DNA of 50,604 bases from Prevotellaceae bacterium (GCA_022508665.1 JAFLUT010000006.1:1-50604); one strand, 5' to 3'. Counted from the stretch's first letter, positions 17,306 through 26,186 are shown. Numbers and translations: made by a program. The notes: generated from the sequence alone by a model not told the origin.

Positions 17306-18298
17306 TTACTCTGCACGGAGAGTGAAACGCTTGAAGTCTGTGACAGTCAAGTCCTTGTCGATGTTCTGGAGGTACTGAGCGACAGAAATCTTGTTGTCGT
17401 CGATGTATGCCTGTTCGAGGAGGCAACTCTCTTTGTAGAACTTGGCAACCATACCTTTGGCGATGTTCTCAATCATCTGCTCCTTCAGGTTTGCCTCAGC
17501 CTCTTTAGCAACAGTTGCTTTGATTTCACGAGCCTTTGCTGCTTCCTCTGGAGTAATCCAGCCCTTAGCGGTGTTAGACTCGATGTGGTCGTCAGAATCA
17601 ACGTGTGCAGGGTTGATGCCAGCCTTCTTGAGTGCTACCTCTACTGCCTTGCCGATTTGGTTCTGCTTAGCCTTTTCAATAGCGTTGCGAGTCTCAGCGT
17701 CCTTAACGTCCTGTGGCACAGTGTCTGCGCTGAGGGCGATTGGTGACATTGCTGCAACCTGCATTGCTACGCCCTTGCCAGCCTCTTCGTAACCTTTCTT
17801 GTTGAGGACTACGAGAGAGCAGAGGAAGTTCTGGTTCATGTGGTTGTAAGCGATGATGTCCTCGCCCTCAACATAGTTGAAGCCATCGAGTTCCATTTTC
17901 TCGCCTGTCACACCTGAACGGTTTGTGATGGCATCCTTGATGTTCTCGCCGTCGATTGTGAGGTTGTTCACCTCGTCCATGCTCTTACACTTAGCAGCAA
18001 CGATGGCGTCGATAATCTTTGTAGCCAGTTCTACGAAGTCTGCGTTCTTTGCTACGAAGTCTGTCTCGCACTTGAGGGCAATCATTGCACCGTAGTTGCC
18101 GTCAACCTTTGCAAGCACGCAACCCTCGGCTGCATCGCGGTCTGAACGCTTTGCTGCTACGAGTTGACCCTTCTTGCGAAGGATTTCCATGGCTGCCTCC
18201 ATGTCGCCGTTAGCCTCTGTGAGGGCCTTCTTGCAGTCCATGAGACCAGCCTGAGTCTTCTTGCGAAGTTCGTTTATTTCTTGAATAGTAATAGCCAT
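17306..18298 (-). CDS. tsf: Translation elongation factor Ts
   Basis: The nucleotide-exchange factor for EF-Tu, 330 residues. The N-terminal UBA-like domain carries the signature ELRKKTQAGLMDCKKALTEANGDMEAAMEILRKKG. The core shows GNYGAMIALKCETDFVAKNADF, the TDFVA loop that contacts EF-Tu. The C-terminal part continues as in other Bacteroidetes EF-Ts, somewhat longer than the 280 residues of the E. coli protein. It follows rpsB by 50 bases, the near-universal bacterial order, and ends at the bidirectional terminator. Confidence 0.97.
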   Translation of the reverse strand: MAITIQEINELRKKTQAGLMDCKKALTEANGDMEAAMEILRKKGQLVAAKRSDRDAAEGCVLAKVDGNYGAMIALKCETDFVAKNADFVELATKIIDAIVAAKCKSMDEVNNLTIDGENIKDAITNRSGVTGEKMELDGFNYVEGEDIIAYNHMNQNFLCSLVVLNKKGYEEAGKGVAMQVAAMSPIALSADTVPQDVKDAETRNAIEKAKQNQIGKAVEVALKKAGINPAHVDSDDHIESNTAKGWITPEEAAKAREIKATVAKEAEANLKEQMIENIAKGMVAKFYKESCLLEQAYIDDNKISVAQYLQNIDKDLTVTDFKRFTLRAE

Positions 18299-18348
18299 GT
18301 TTTTATAGATTTTTTAGAAACTATATGTTTATAGACTTTTTCTGCTGA

Positions 18349-19143
18349 TTATTCTTCAGCGGCTGGTGCTTCCTCTGCAGGTTCTGCTTCGGCAGCCTTC
18401 TTGCCAGCCTTGCCTTCCTTCTTCTCTGCTGCTGCATCTTGGTCTGCCTTCTCTACCTTGCGCTCTTCAACGCCTTCGTTGATGGCATCGCACATAGCGC
18501 TGAGGATGAGGTCGATAGACTTTGTTGCATCGTCGTTAGCAGGGATGACGAAATCTACGTTGCGTGGGTCAGAGTTTGTATCTACGATAGCGAATACAGG
18601 GATGCCAAGACGGTTTGCCTCGCTCACTGCGATATGCTCCTTCATCACATCAACAACGAAGAGTGCTGATGGGAGACGAGTGAGGTCTGCGATAGAGCCG
18701 AGGTTCTTCTCCAACTTTGCACGCTTGCGACGAATCTGAAGGTTCTCACGCTTTGAGAGTTTGTCGTATGTGCCATCGTTCAACAATTTGTCGATGTTTG
18801 CCATCTTCTTCACAGCCTTGCGGATTGTTGGGAAGTTGGTGAGCATACCGCCCGGCCAACGCTCGATAACGTAAGGCATGCCTACTGATGCAGCCTTTTC
18901 TGCTACGATGTCCTTAGCCTGCTTCTTTGTAGCAACGAAGAGGATGCGCTTGCCACTCTTTGCAATCTGCTTGATAGCATCGGCTGCTTGGTCAATCTTT
19001 GCTACTGTCTTGTTGAGGTCGATGATGTGGATGCCGTTACGCTCCATGAAGATGTAAGGAGCCATGGCTGGGTTCCACTTACGCTTGAGGTGACCGAAGT
19101 GTGCACCTGCTGCGAGAAGAGAATCAAAATCTGTTCTTGCCAT
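18349..19143 (-). CDS. rpsB: Ribosomal protein uS2
   Basis: A small-subunit ribosomal protein of 264 residues. Typical motifs are LLAAGAHFGHLKRKWNPAMAPYIF near the start, ILFVATKKQAKDIV, YVIERWPGGMLTNF, and GIPVFAIVDTNSDPRNVDFVIPANDDA. The C-terminal tail (about residues 225-264) is rich in Lys, Glu and Ala (EKKEGKAGKKAAEAEPAEE), a low-complexity extension common in this phylum. The 177-base gap before it holds a hairpin, AACTCGCA (19190-19197) with TGCGAGTT (19219-19226), which could be a leader structure. Confidence 0.97.
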   Translation of the reverse strand: MARTDFDSLLAAGAHFGHLKRKWNPAMAPYIFMERNGIHIIDLNKTVAKIDQAADAIKQIAKSGKRILFVATKKQAKDIVAEKAASVGMPYVIERWPGGMLTNFPTIRKAVKKMANIDKLLNDGTYDKLSKRENLQIRRKRAKLEKNLGSIADLTRLPSALFVVDVMKEHIAVSEANRLGIPVFAIVDTNSDPRNVDFVIPANDDATKSIDLILSAMCDAINEGVEERKVEKADQDAAAEKKEGKAGKKAAEAEPAEEAPAAEE

Positions 19144-19189
19144 AATTGTTTGTTTACTTTCTTTTTTAAGTTAATGTTTTGTTTAACCC

Positions 19190-19226
19190 AACTCGCAAGT
19201 CGCACCGAGAGGAGAGCCTGCGAGTT
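19190..19226 (-). promoter_or_regulatory. Inverted repeat in the rpsI-rpsB gap
   Basis: AACTCGCA (19190-19197) pairs with TGCGAGTT (19219-19226) across 21 bases. It has no T run on the minus strand, so it is more likely a leader structure for rpsB or a processing signal than a terminator. The rest of the gap (19144-19320) shows only short pairings. Confidence 0.35.
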
Positions 19227-19320
19227 TAGATACTAAACGGTTATTTTATATGTAGGTAAGAGGTAAATGGGCGAGAGGTGACTTTGTGACCTGTAACCCA
19301 TGACCTTTAACCTGATAATT

Positions 19321-19713
19321 TTAACGCTTAGAGAACTGGAATCTGCGGCGTGCCTTTGGCTGACCGGGCTTCTTACGCTCAACAGCACGAGAGTCGCGAG
19401 TGATGAAGCCTTCTGCACGGAGAGCCTTCTTGTCTTCCTCGTTAATCTTCACGAGAGCACGAGCGATGGCGAGGCGAAGTGCCTGACTCTGACCAGTGTA
19501 GCCGCCACCTGTCAGATTTGCCTTGATGTCATACTTCTCAGCCACACCGAGGAGGTTCAGAGGCTGCTTAACGACAAACTGGATGAGTTCTGATGGGAAA
19601 TAATCAGCAAGTTCACGCTTGTTGATAGTGATTTTGCCAGTACCTTCAGTAAGGTACACGCGTGCAACGGCACTCTTGCGGCGACCAATTGCATTTATAT
19701 AATTTACTGCCAT
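19321..19713 (-). CDS. rpsI: Ribosomal protein uS9
   Basis: A small-subunit protein of 130 residues, normal length. It has NAIGRRKSAVARVYL at the start, LTGGGYTGQSQALRLAIARAL in the core, and the basic tail KKPGQPKARRRFQFSKR, which reaches the P-site tRNA. It begins 11 bases after rplM, the usual rplM-rpsI pair. Confidence 0.97.
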   Translation of the reverse strand: MAVNYINAIGRRKSAVARVYLTEGTGKITINKRELADYFPSELIQFVVKQPLNLLGVAEKYDIKANLTGGGYTGQSQALRLAIARALVKINEEDKKALRAEGFITRDSRAVERKKPGQPKARRRFQFSKR

Positions 19714-19724
19714 ATACCTTATTC

Positions 19725-20186
19725 TTATTTGAGGGTGTTAATATCAAGTGCTACTGGCTTCTGAGCCTCCTTGTCGTGCTCTGCGCCTTCGAAAATGTAG
19801 AGGTTTCTGAGGAGTTTGCGACCGAGGATGCCCTTTGGAAGCATACCCTTCACTGCGTGGCGCAACACCTTCTCGTAACCGTTTGGACGTGCTATCATCT
19901 CAGCATAAGTTGCCTTGTGCTGACCGCTTGGATAGCCTGAGAATGTGATGTAGATTTTCTGACTTTCCTTGTTACCGCTCACCTTGATTTGGTTAGCGTT
20001 GATAAGGATTACATTGTCTCCACAGTCCATGTTTGGAGTGAAGACTGGCTTGTACTTACCGCGAAGTACCTTTGCTACCTTAGATGCGAGACGACCGAGA
20101 GTCTGTCCTGCTGCATCAACCACGACCCACTGCTTGTTTGCTGCTTCGGGCGTGATGTAGCTCGTCTTGAAACTGTTTGATTGCAT
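19725..20186 (-). CDS. rplM: Ribosomal protein uL13
   Basis: A large-subunit protein of 153 residues. The signature stretch WVVVDAAGQTLGRLASKVAKVLRGKYKP is followed by MDCGDNVILINANQIKVSGNK and RHAVKGMLPKGILGRKLLRNLYIFEG. It is the first gene of the rplM-rpsI-rpsB-tsf cluster. A leader of over 200 bases with hairpins precedes it, which suggests translational feedback control by one of the encoded proteins. Confidence 0.97.
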   Translation of the reverse strand: MQSNSFKTSYITPEAANKQWVVVDAAGQTLGRLASKVAKVLRGKYKPVFTPNMDCGDNVILINANQIKVSGNKESQKIYITFSGYPSGQHKATYAEMIARPNGYEKVLRHAVKGMLPKGILGRKLLRNLYIFEGAEHDKEAQKPVALDINTLK

Positions 20187-20408
20187 TTTTAACCTTTAAT
20201 TTAGTTTAATAATTGTGTTCGCTGCCAGCACGGCGTTTCCGCACGACTGACGTACTGTGCCCATTTTGAACAGATTCCTTGAAGCGTTGCCCCAATTACT
20301 CGGTTTCAATTTGGGTTTTCCGCGTTTCACGGACCGCACCCTCGGCTAATAAGAAGTGCTATCCACACAAAACTACGGGCGACTTTTTCTGCCGCTTCGT
20401 CAATAAAT
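20187..20408 (-). promoter_or_regulatory. Structured leader upstream of rplM
   Basis: About 220 bases between the promoter and the rplM ATG carry no gene. On the minus strand they hold GC-rich local pairings in an otherwise AT-rich spacer. One is the block around GTGCGGAAACGCCGTGC near 20235. Another is the block GGTGCGGTCCGTGAAACGCGG near 20330. Ribosomal-protein leaders before uL13 genes are known in several phyla, and autoregulation is the usual role. I have not folded it. Confidence 0.5.
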
Positions 20409-20414
20409 TGCCTG

Positions 20415-20444
20415 CAAAGATACGCATTTCCCTACAAACAGCAA
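20415..20444 (-). promoter_or_regulatory. rplM operon promoter (TTG-19-TATCTTTG)
   Basis: On the minus strand TTG (20444-20442) and TATCTTTG (20422-20415) are 19 bases apart, an excellent match to the Bacteroidetes consensus. Confidence 0.7.
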
Positions 20445-20509
20445 TAAAAATCAAGAGTTTTTTTGTTTGTTAAGTAAAAAAATCTGTTTTGTGGTGAGTC
20501 CAACAGGCG

Positions 20510-21826
20510 CTACATGTCTTCCAACGCCAACGAATGCAGACGAAGGGACACACCTCGCATTTCTTTACATTGTTGCAAAAGATGGTCAACCTTCTCTTGT
20601 AATACCGATTCGCTATACTTCTCCTTATTTTTCTTTATTTCGTAGATGTCTGCGACATTGTCAATCTCGTTCACTGCAATTAAATCAATCTCATTTTCTC
20701 CCTTCCTGTCCCAGTATTTACCTATGCGCGTATAACGTCCCGACTCCTGAAGTTTCCGTTCAAAGTATCGCTCCAAAACAAATCCAGAATACACATTATA
20801 ATCACGCTCGATGATGCGCGCCAGTTGGTTTAACGCCCCATTTTCCACAAATGCCTGATACTTGTAGAAAAAACGAAACCAAAGGGAAAGAAACACATCA
20901 CTCAACACATAGCGAGTCTTTTTCGAGTTTTCTTTTGCGAAAATAGGAAGACGCTTTTCTATCAGTCCATAATATTTCTCAAGCCTGACCAGATAACTGC
21001 CAATGTTGTCGGTTTGCAACTGCGCCTCAATCTCCCCACGTGTCGCCTGCCCATTGGCGATGCAGGTGAGAATGGAGAAATGTACGGAATAGTCAGTGCC
21101 GAACTCCTCTATCAAGATGTTTTTCCCCTCATTGATAAATGGCGAATTCTCCTCCGTCAGATAGGCAAGCATTTGGCTTTTTGTGGTGCGACCGCTATCC
21201 ATGAGCAGAGTCACATACCATGCCACACCGCCCGTAATGGCAAAAAGAGCAAGCAAGTCCTCTGACGTGTACTTAGGATTGTGGTCAGCCAAAATCTCTT
21301 TCAGCACAGATGTTGCAAATGGCTTCAGAGACATATTCTTATTGGCACGCCCAAAAAGAGGTTCGTTGGCATCCTCAAAAATCTTCTTCATCAGCGAAAA
21401 CACAGAGCCACTCACAATCAGATTCATCTTACTTTTCCCCTTGTGGATGTCCCATTCACGCTGCATTTCGCTAAACACCGACGGATTGATTTTCTGAAAA
21501 TCTTGAAATTCATCTATCACCAACGTGAACGGACGCTGCTCAGAATATCTTAAAAGAAAACGGAACATGTCAGCGAACTTTGACAGTCCTCCAATTGGGA
21601 TGTTCAGTTTTTCCTCCACCTCCTGAGCAAAGTCCTGACACAACAGTGTCTCCGTCTTGCGAGCCACGAAAAAATACAGCAGCGTCTCATCGCCACAACG
21701 CAATGCCAGTTCCGTTTTGCCGATACGGCGACGACCCATAATCACGGTCATCCTGCCCTCGTCTCGGCTTTGCAGCAGCACCTCTTTCAAACTGCCAATC
21801 TCTTGTGTCCTGTCGTAAAATCTCAT
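20510..21826 (-). CDS. AAA ATPase of the ATPase_2 / DUF234 family
   Basis: A 438-residue STAND-like ATPase. It starts MRFYDRTQEIGSLKEVLLQ, with Walker A in GRRRIGKTEL (K37/T38) and Walker B in FTLVIDEFQDF. A winged-helix region follows. The C-terminal DUF234 part has a PD-(D/E)XK-like pattern: DRKGENEIDLIAVNE, then DIYEIKKNKE. Proteins of this family are scattered through Bacteroidetes and archaea and often behave as mobile or defence-related genes. Their function is unsettled. A promoter and two adjacent palindromes lie just upstream, suggesting autoregulation. It is on the same strand as rplM but ends upstream of the rplM promoter. Confidence 0.85.
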   Translation of the reverse strand: MRFYDRTQEIGSLKEVLLQSRDEGRMTVIMGRRRIGKTELALRCGDETLLYFFVARKTETLLCQDFAQEVEEKLNIPIGGLSKFADMFRFLLRYSEQRPFTLVIDEFQDFQKINPSVFSEMQREWDIHKGKSKMNLIVSGSVFSLMKKIFEDANEPLFGRANKNMSLKPFATSVLKEILADHNPKYTSEDLLALFAITGGVAWYVTLLMDSGRTTKSQMLAYLTEENSPFINEGKNILIEEFGTDYSVHFSILTCIANGQATRGEIEAQLQTDNIGSYLVRLEKYYGLIEKRLPIFAKENSKKTRYVLSDVFLSLWFRFFYKYQAFVENGALNQLARIIERDYNVYSGFVLERYFERKLQESGRYTRIGKYWDRKGENEIDLIAVNEIDNVADIYEIKKNKEKYSESVLQEKVDHLLQQCKEMRGVSLRLHSLALEDM

Positions 21827-21839
21827 GCCGTCACACTAA

Positions 21840-21870
21840 AGTATTTCAAAATACAGTATTTGAAAATACT
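21840..21870 (-). promoter_or_regulatory. Twin 16-bp palindromic operators of the DUF234 ATPase gene
   Basis: AGTATTTCAAAATACA (21840-21855) and AGTATTTGAAAATACT (21855-21870) are adjacent copies sharing one base. The second has perfect 7-bp arms, and the first has one mismatch. They lie between the -7 element and the ATG at 21826, at and just after the expected transcript start, where a repressor would block the start of transcription. Confidence 0.6.
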
Positions 21871-21879
21871 ATTTGACGG

Positions 21880-21911
21880 CAAAGATACGATATTGACATT
21901 TAATATACAAA
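21880..21911 (-). promoter_or_regulatory. DUF234 ATPase promoter (TTTG-20-TATCTTTG)
   Basis: On the minus strand TTTG (21911-21908) and TATCTTTG (21887-21880) are 20 bases apart. The transcript would start near 21873, inside the outer edge of the palindromic operators. Confidence 0.7.
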
Positions 21912-21972
21912 TAATGTGGCAAATAAATGATGATTAACTAAAGTTGGGCTTCGGTGACTATATCAATAGCTG

Positions 21973-23010
21973 TTAAACAAATTGAATAGCATTACCTTCT
22001 ATGTGCATATTATTAGTATTTACCAACATTTCTTCAAATTCTTTCATGTGTTTGGACTCTATAAATGTAAATGATGTTTGGTTTATACTATGAAAATCCA
22101 AATTGCACTTCACAAATTTATTGTTACAATAATTTGATTCATTGATAACTGCATCTGAAAAATCGCATTCAGAAAAAGAACATTTATTGAAATCCGCTTT
22201 ATCAAATGATGTGCCAGTAAAACTAATTTTGTGAAAAATTGTATTCCTGTCAAATTGAGAGCCATCTAATATATGTGCATCTTTAAATGAAACATTTTTT
22301 ATCGTAACATGTCTAAGCAAAATTGAATGGATTTTAGCAGCAACAAATTCCGAGTTTGTGATTGTTGTGGATTGAAAACTACATTTGTCTATTTGTGATT
22401 TATTAAACTGTGCATTATTTATGTACAAATTGTTAAAGGACAGACCTTCGAGATTACAATTATTAAGTTCCTTTTCTTGATTGTGAAATATTGAATTCTT
22501 TGCAAACAAATATCTTATTATTCTCTTTTTCTCTTTTATGGAATGCTTATCAGAAGAACATAATATATCGCAGAAGTTCTCACATACCGATTGAACATAT
22601 TCGTTATATTCTTTTGCAAAGTAATATAAATTACAGATTGTATTTAATCTCACTGTTTCATTATCGCTATTTAACATACTAATATATGTGGAATACCGAT
22701 TGTCTATTTGATTGTCTAATTGTTTGTTTTGTAATATTGCCAATTCTTTATGTTGGCTTCTTGAAACACAAATCTTCTCATATACTTGATATACTCCGAT
22801 AATCGCACATACAACACCCCACAATGATATCCATGAAGATGTGAAGTCTTTTATAGCCATATTAAATGTCCATAATCTTTTCTGCTCTAAATCTATACCG
22901 AAAAAACCAAATACAAGTTGTATTATAAAAGGATATGTTATAATTACCCCCACTATGATACAAATCGCTATTCGATTCTTCTTACTATCAAAATTTATAA
23001 GGTCTTTCAT
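21973..23010 (-). CDS. Membrane protein with pentapeptide repeats
   Basis: A 345-residue protein. Two membrane segments lie near residues 13-36 (IAICIIVGVIITYPFIIQLVF) and 57-72 (ISLWGVVCAIIGVYQVY). A charged, coiled stretch (QHKELAILQNKQLDNQ) and a helical region follow. From about residue 180 a run of pentapeptide-like units makes a right-handed quadrilateral beta-helix, with patterns such as CNLEG, LSFNN, CSFQS, VSFKD, ISFTG, ADFNK, CSFSE and CDFSD. Codon use is more AT-rich than the ribosomal genes beside it, suggesting recent acquisition. The pentapeptide part probably faces the cytoplasm. No function is evident. Confidence 0.8.
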   Translation of the reverse strand: MKDLINFDSKKNRIAICIIVGVIITYPFIIQLVFGFFGIDLEQKRLWTFNMAIKDFTSSWISLWGVVCAIIGVYQVYEKICVSRSQHKELAILQNKQLDNQIDNRYSTYISMLNSDNETVRLNTICNLYYFAKEYNEYVQSVCENFCDILCSSDKHSIKEKKRIIRYLFAKNSIFHNQEKELNNCNLEGLSFNNLYINNAQFNKSQIDKCSFQSTTITNSEFVAAKIHSILLRHVTIKNVSFKDAHILDGSQFDRNTIFHKISFTGTSFDKADFNKCSFSECDFSDAVINESNYCNNKFVKCNLDFHSINQTSFTFIESKHMKEFEEMLVNTNNMHIEGNAIQFV

Positions 23011-23117
23011 AATTATTCTTCTTTAAAATGTAAGTTTGACTTCTGTCGCCTTTTCTTGTTTTTTGTAAAGTCAGAACTTAAAATCCTACTTTATCCAGAT
23101 GAATATTATCATTCATC

Positions 23118-24083
23118 TCAATATATCTCATTTAATTTATATACAGGACGATTGAATATCCAAGGAACTGGATCATCAAAACCCAAATCTTCCTTATGGG
23201 AGTATGCACATATAACATAATTACGACTATCATAAACATCAGATGTCCAGTAATAGATATAATCACCTTTTGAGTTTTTTGTTTTTAATGCCTCTCCGCC
23301 AAAACATTTTAATGCGATGTTTAAATTATCTATATTTTGAAGCATCATCATTAGTTGCTCCGTTGTCGGAGGATGCTGACTACGAACAGATATAGAACTA
23401 CATAGATAACCTGTATCTCGCATAGCGACAACAAAAGCCTCTCCGTTTTCTATCATACAAACACCCTTTTTATTAAATGTTATTTTCTCACTTTCTTTCA
23501 TTTGTTCCCATTGAGTGGGTGTAATATATACAACTTTGCCATCTTTTACTGCACACAATGACATATTTGTTGGTTCTGTTGATATTTCTCCACTTTGAGC
23601 AAATCCACCTGTACCCAACAAGCCATTTGCGACTTTGGAAGATATGTCTATAAGTTGAGCCATGCTTTCTGCTGATGCATTGGTGTCAAATGCTTTCTCT
23701 ACAAGCGCAGATTCAACATTTATTAGTCTTGCAGCAACAAAAAGTTCATCAAATACTTCGCTGACATCTGCCACCACCACATAGCGTACTCCGAACTTCT
23801 GTCCCAAACGTGCAATCTGACTATCTTGTACTTCGCCAGAAGTTTGGAAATCTTGTTCGCTCGAAAGAGCTGCAAGGAAATCCGCAGTGCGTTCAACAGC
23901 GGCGTATTCATTGGTTGATGTGATTGCGCTTACCAACCTTGCACCAATAACCTTTTTATAAGAATCCTGTACGTCATTGCCAGTCATATACACCGCAACC
24001 TTCTTTTTAACTGCTGTCTGAGCCATAGCGTTGCTGCCGCAAAGGCAGGCAATCGCTATGATACAATATAAAACCTTTTTCAT
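23118..24083 (-). CDS. Secreted protein of a CsgG/LpoB-like fold, long paralogue
   Basis: A 321-residue protein with a signal peptide (MKKVLYCIIAIACLCGSNAMA, cut before QTAVKK). Residues about 25-165 parallel the shorter gene next to it: KKVAVYMTGND, an alpha-helix ending YAAVERTADFLAALSSEQDFQTSGEVQDSQIARLGQKFGVRYVVVADV, and a strand SALVEKAFDTN. This layout matches the FlgO/CsgG/LpoB-type periplasmic fold. An extra C-terminal domain of about 150 residues follows, with no known signature. It starts 5 bases after the shorter paralogue, so the pair is a tandem duplication in one operon. A role in the periplasm or outer membrane is inference. Confidence 0.75.
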   Translation of the reverse strand: MKKVLYCIIAIACLCGSNAMAQTAVKKKVAVYMTGNDVQDSYKKVIGARLVSAITSTNEYAAVERTADFLAALSSEQDFQTSGEVQDSQIARLGQKFGVRYVVVADVSEVFDELFVAARLINVESALVEKAFDTNASAESMAQLIDISSKVANGLLGTGGFAQSGEISTEPTNMSLCAVKDGKVVYITPTQWEQMKESEKITFNKKGVCMIENGEAFVVAMRDTGYLCSSISVRSQHPPTTEQLMMMLQNIDNLNIALKCFGGEALKTKNSKGDYIYYWTSDVYDSRNYVICAYSHKEDLGFDDPVPWIFNRPVYKLNEIY

Positions 24084-24088
24084 AGTTG

Positions 24089-24565
24089 TTATTTTGAATT
24101 TTTAGAAACCAATCTGTAAGCCACATTATTCGTGAGTGCGCCCCAATCTTCAGCCGTCTTGATTTTTCGGCTTGTGTCGGCAGACTTGATTACCATACCA
24201 CTTTCAACATCAATCATACGAGCGGAAACAAATCCTGTATCATACGCTTTTGTGATTTCAAACACAGCAACATAGCGAACACCGAAACGGACACCGAGTT
24301 CTGCTATTTGGTCGTCACGGACCTCGCCCGACAACTGATAGTCCTGCTCTTTCGTCAGGACATCCAAAAATGCCTCTGTGCGTTCCACCGCTGCATAGTT
24401 GTCGCTGCGAGATATTCTCGACACGGCTTTTGAACTGATGATTTTCTTAATGTTGCTACTAACATCGCCTGATACATAAACAGCGACTTTCTCTTTGACT
24501 TGCTGAGCCTGCACGAACATTGTTACACCAAATGCCAACAATGCCAGTAAAAATAATTTTCTCAT
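24089..24565 (-). CDS. Secreted protein of a CsgG/LpoB-like fold, short paralogue
   Basis: A 158-residue protein with a signal peptide (MRKLFLLALLAFGVTMFVQA, cut before QQVKEK). The mature domain has KVAVYVSGD, then NYAAVERTEAFLDVLTKEQDYQLSGEVRDDQIAELGVRFGVRYVAVFEI, and ends with SARMIDVESGMVIKSADT. It shares a long block with the downstream gene (AAVERT, LSGEV-like, GVRYV). It is the first gene of the two-gene operon and lies next to the left side of the mobile element. Confidence 0.75.
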   Translation of the reverse strand: MRKLFLLALLAFGVTMFVQAQQVKEKVAVYVSGDVSSNIKKIISSKAVSRISRSDNYAAVERTEAFLDVLTKEQDYQLSGEVRDDQIAELGVRFGVRYVAVFEITKAYDTGFVSARMIDVESGMVIKSADTSRKIKTAEDWGALTNNVAYRLVSKNSK

Positions 24566-24866
24566 GGTTATCTATTATTGAGATTTAGATAATTAGCCTG
24601 TAAGTCTCCGAAGTAGGCTTGAAAATGTATGTAATTATCACAATCCCCATAATATACAAAAAACGTGGAACCTAACAATACTTAAATTGATTTGATATGA
24701 TTTTATAAAGTTAAATGTAATATCGTGTAAACATCTGTAAATAAATCAAATATATGCAAATATCAAATTATAAAAATTTTTAAATAATTCAAAGTTTATC
24801 AGGGATAAGTGGGAACATTTACGGGAAAATAGTTATCTTTGCACCTGAAAGCAAATTCGGGAAACC
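24566..24866. other. AT-rich gap holding the int1 promoter and probably the left end of the mobile element
   Basis: This 301-base stretch separates the divergent chromosomal gene and the first integrase. TATCTTTG at 24834-24841 is the likely -7 element for int1, 26 bases before its ATG. The -33 box is unclear. CAAATATA near 24745-24755 could be a minus-strand -7 element for the secreted-protein operon. The left attachment site should lie here, but I found no matching direct repeat near 45 kb by eye. Confidence 0.45.
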
Positions 24867-26186
24867 ATGAAGATAACAATTACCACAAAGGGCATCAAGT
24901 CCAAGGATAAAGATGCTCCCAAGAAGGCATATCTCTGCTTCCGGCTTCGTGACAAGGGTGTAGATATAAAGGTGCGTTCAGACATAGAAGTGCTGGCTGA
25001 GTATTGGGACAGCGACGTGCTGGCTTACCGCAGGACAAAAGCCATACCTTCTGATGAACAGAGGAAGACCAAGGCATTGGTCAAGTCTGCCATAGAAGCG
25101 TTGTACGAATCATTCAATGCGGACACTGCTGATGTGGCATGGGCAAAATCCGTCATTGAAGGATGTATTACTCCTACGCCCAAGGAAGGGACAGGACTGA
25201 CAACAGTTGTTTCACGAATGGAGCAATACCTTGCCGAGCATCCAATGAGCAAGGGTTCTGTTCTAGCCTATAAGCCAACCATCAAGAAACTTCAACGCTA
25301 CGAAGCATTCAAGCGAGAAATTGAAGGAAAGGAAGGTTTTACACTCTATTGTGAAACCATCCGTCCCGAAGACTACCTTGACTTTCGTGAGTACATTATC
25401 AATGAGTACATTTATTATAACGACTATCCCGAGTTCTACGAGAAATTTGATCTCGGTTCCCATCCCCCCAAGCAGCCTTCCAGCACATGGGTGATAGATG
25501 TGATGCACCATCTGCGTATTGTTGCCCATTGGTGCATACGCATGGGCTTTACCACAAATCGCTCATGCGACGCTTTCCCCATACCTGCGGCAGTGCATGG
25601 CAGTCCGTATTATCTTACTCTTGAAGAAAGAGACAAGGTGTTCCATGCTGACCTGAGCAAGAAACCGGCACTGGAGGTGTACCGAGACCTCTTCATGTTT
25701 CAGTCATTGACAGGATGCCGAGTCGGCGACATGTTTTCACTGACTCCCAATAATGTGGCGGGTGACATCCTTCAATACCTCCCCCATAAGACCATGAGAA
25801 ACCGTCCTCAGACAATCAGTGTGCCTCTGAACACAAAGGCCCTGACTATCTTGAAACGCTATAAGGGCAAGCAAGAAAAACTGTTGCCGACAAGGCAGGT
25901 GTATAAGTATAACGAGGGCATACGCGCAGTCCTGAGGGAATGCGGCATCAACCGCATGGTGACAATTCTTGACACGACCACAGGCAATGAGGTTCAGAAG
26001 CCGATCTGTGAAGTAGCAACCAGCCACATGGCAAGACGCAATTTCATCGGCAACCTCTATAAGCAAGTCAAGGATCCCGACCTAATCAGTTCGATGACCG
26101 GACATGTCAATGGCAGCCGTGCATTTGCGAGGTATCGGGAGATTGACGAAGAGACAAAGATCAGCCTTGTCAACCTCATCAATTGA
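24867..26186 (+). CDS. Tyrosine recombinase (integrase) 1
   Basis: A 439-residue site-specific recombinase of the Bacteroidetes integrative-element type. The N-terminal arm-binding part (KAYLCFRLRDKGVDIKVRSDIEV) and a SAM-like core-binding domain precede the catalytic domain. The catalytic residues are R285 in TGCRVGD, H387 and R390 in SHMARRNF, H413 in MTGH, and the nucleophile Y423 in FARYREID. A lysine lies in HKTMRNRPQ. All key residues are present. A related integrase follows 43 bases downstream. Paired integrases are common in mobilizable elements of this phylum and may both be needed for integration or excision. Confidence 0.93.
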   Translation: MKITITTKGIKSKDKDAPKKAYLCFRLRDKGVDIKVRSDIEVLAEYWDSDVLAYRRTKAIPSDEQRKTKALVKSAIEALYESFNADTADVAWAKSVIEGCITPTPKEGTGLTTVVSRMEQYLAEHPMSKGSVLAYKPTIKKLQRYEAFKREIEGKEGFTLYCETIRPEDYLDFREYIINEYIYYNDYPEFYEKFDLGSHPPKQPSSTWVIDVMHHLRIVAHWCIRMGFTTNRSCDAFPIPAAVHGSPYYLTLEERDKVFHADLSKKPALEVYRDLFMFQSLTGCRVGDMFSLTPNNVAGDILQYLPHKTMRNRPQTISVPLNTKALTILKRYKGKQEKLLPTRQVYKYNEGIRAVLRECGINRMVTILDTTTGNEVQKPICEVATSHMARRNFIGNLYKQVKDPDLISSMTGHVNGSRAFARYREIDEETKISLVNLIN

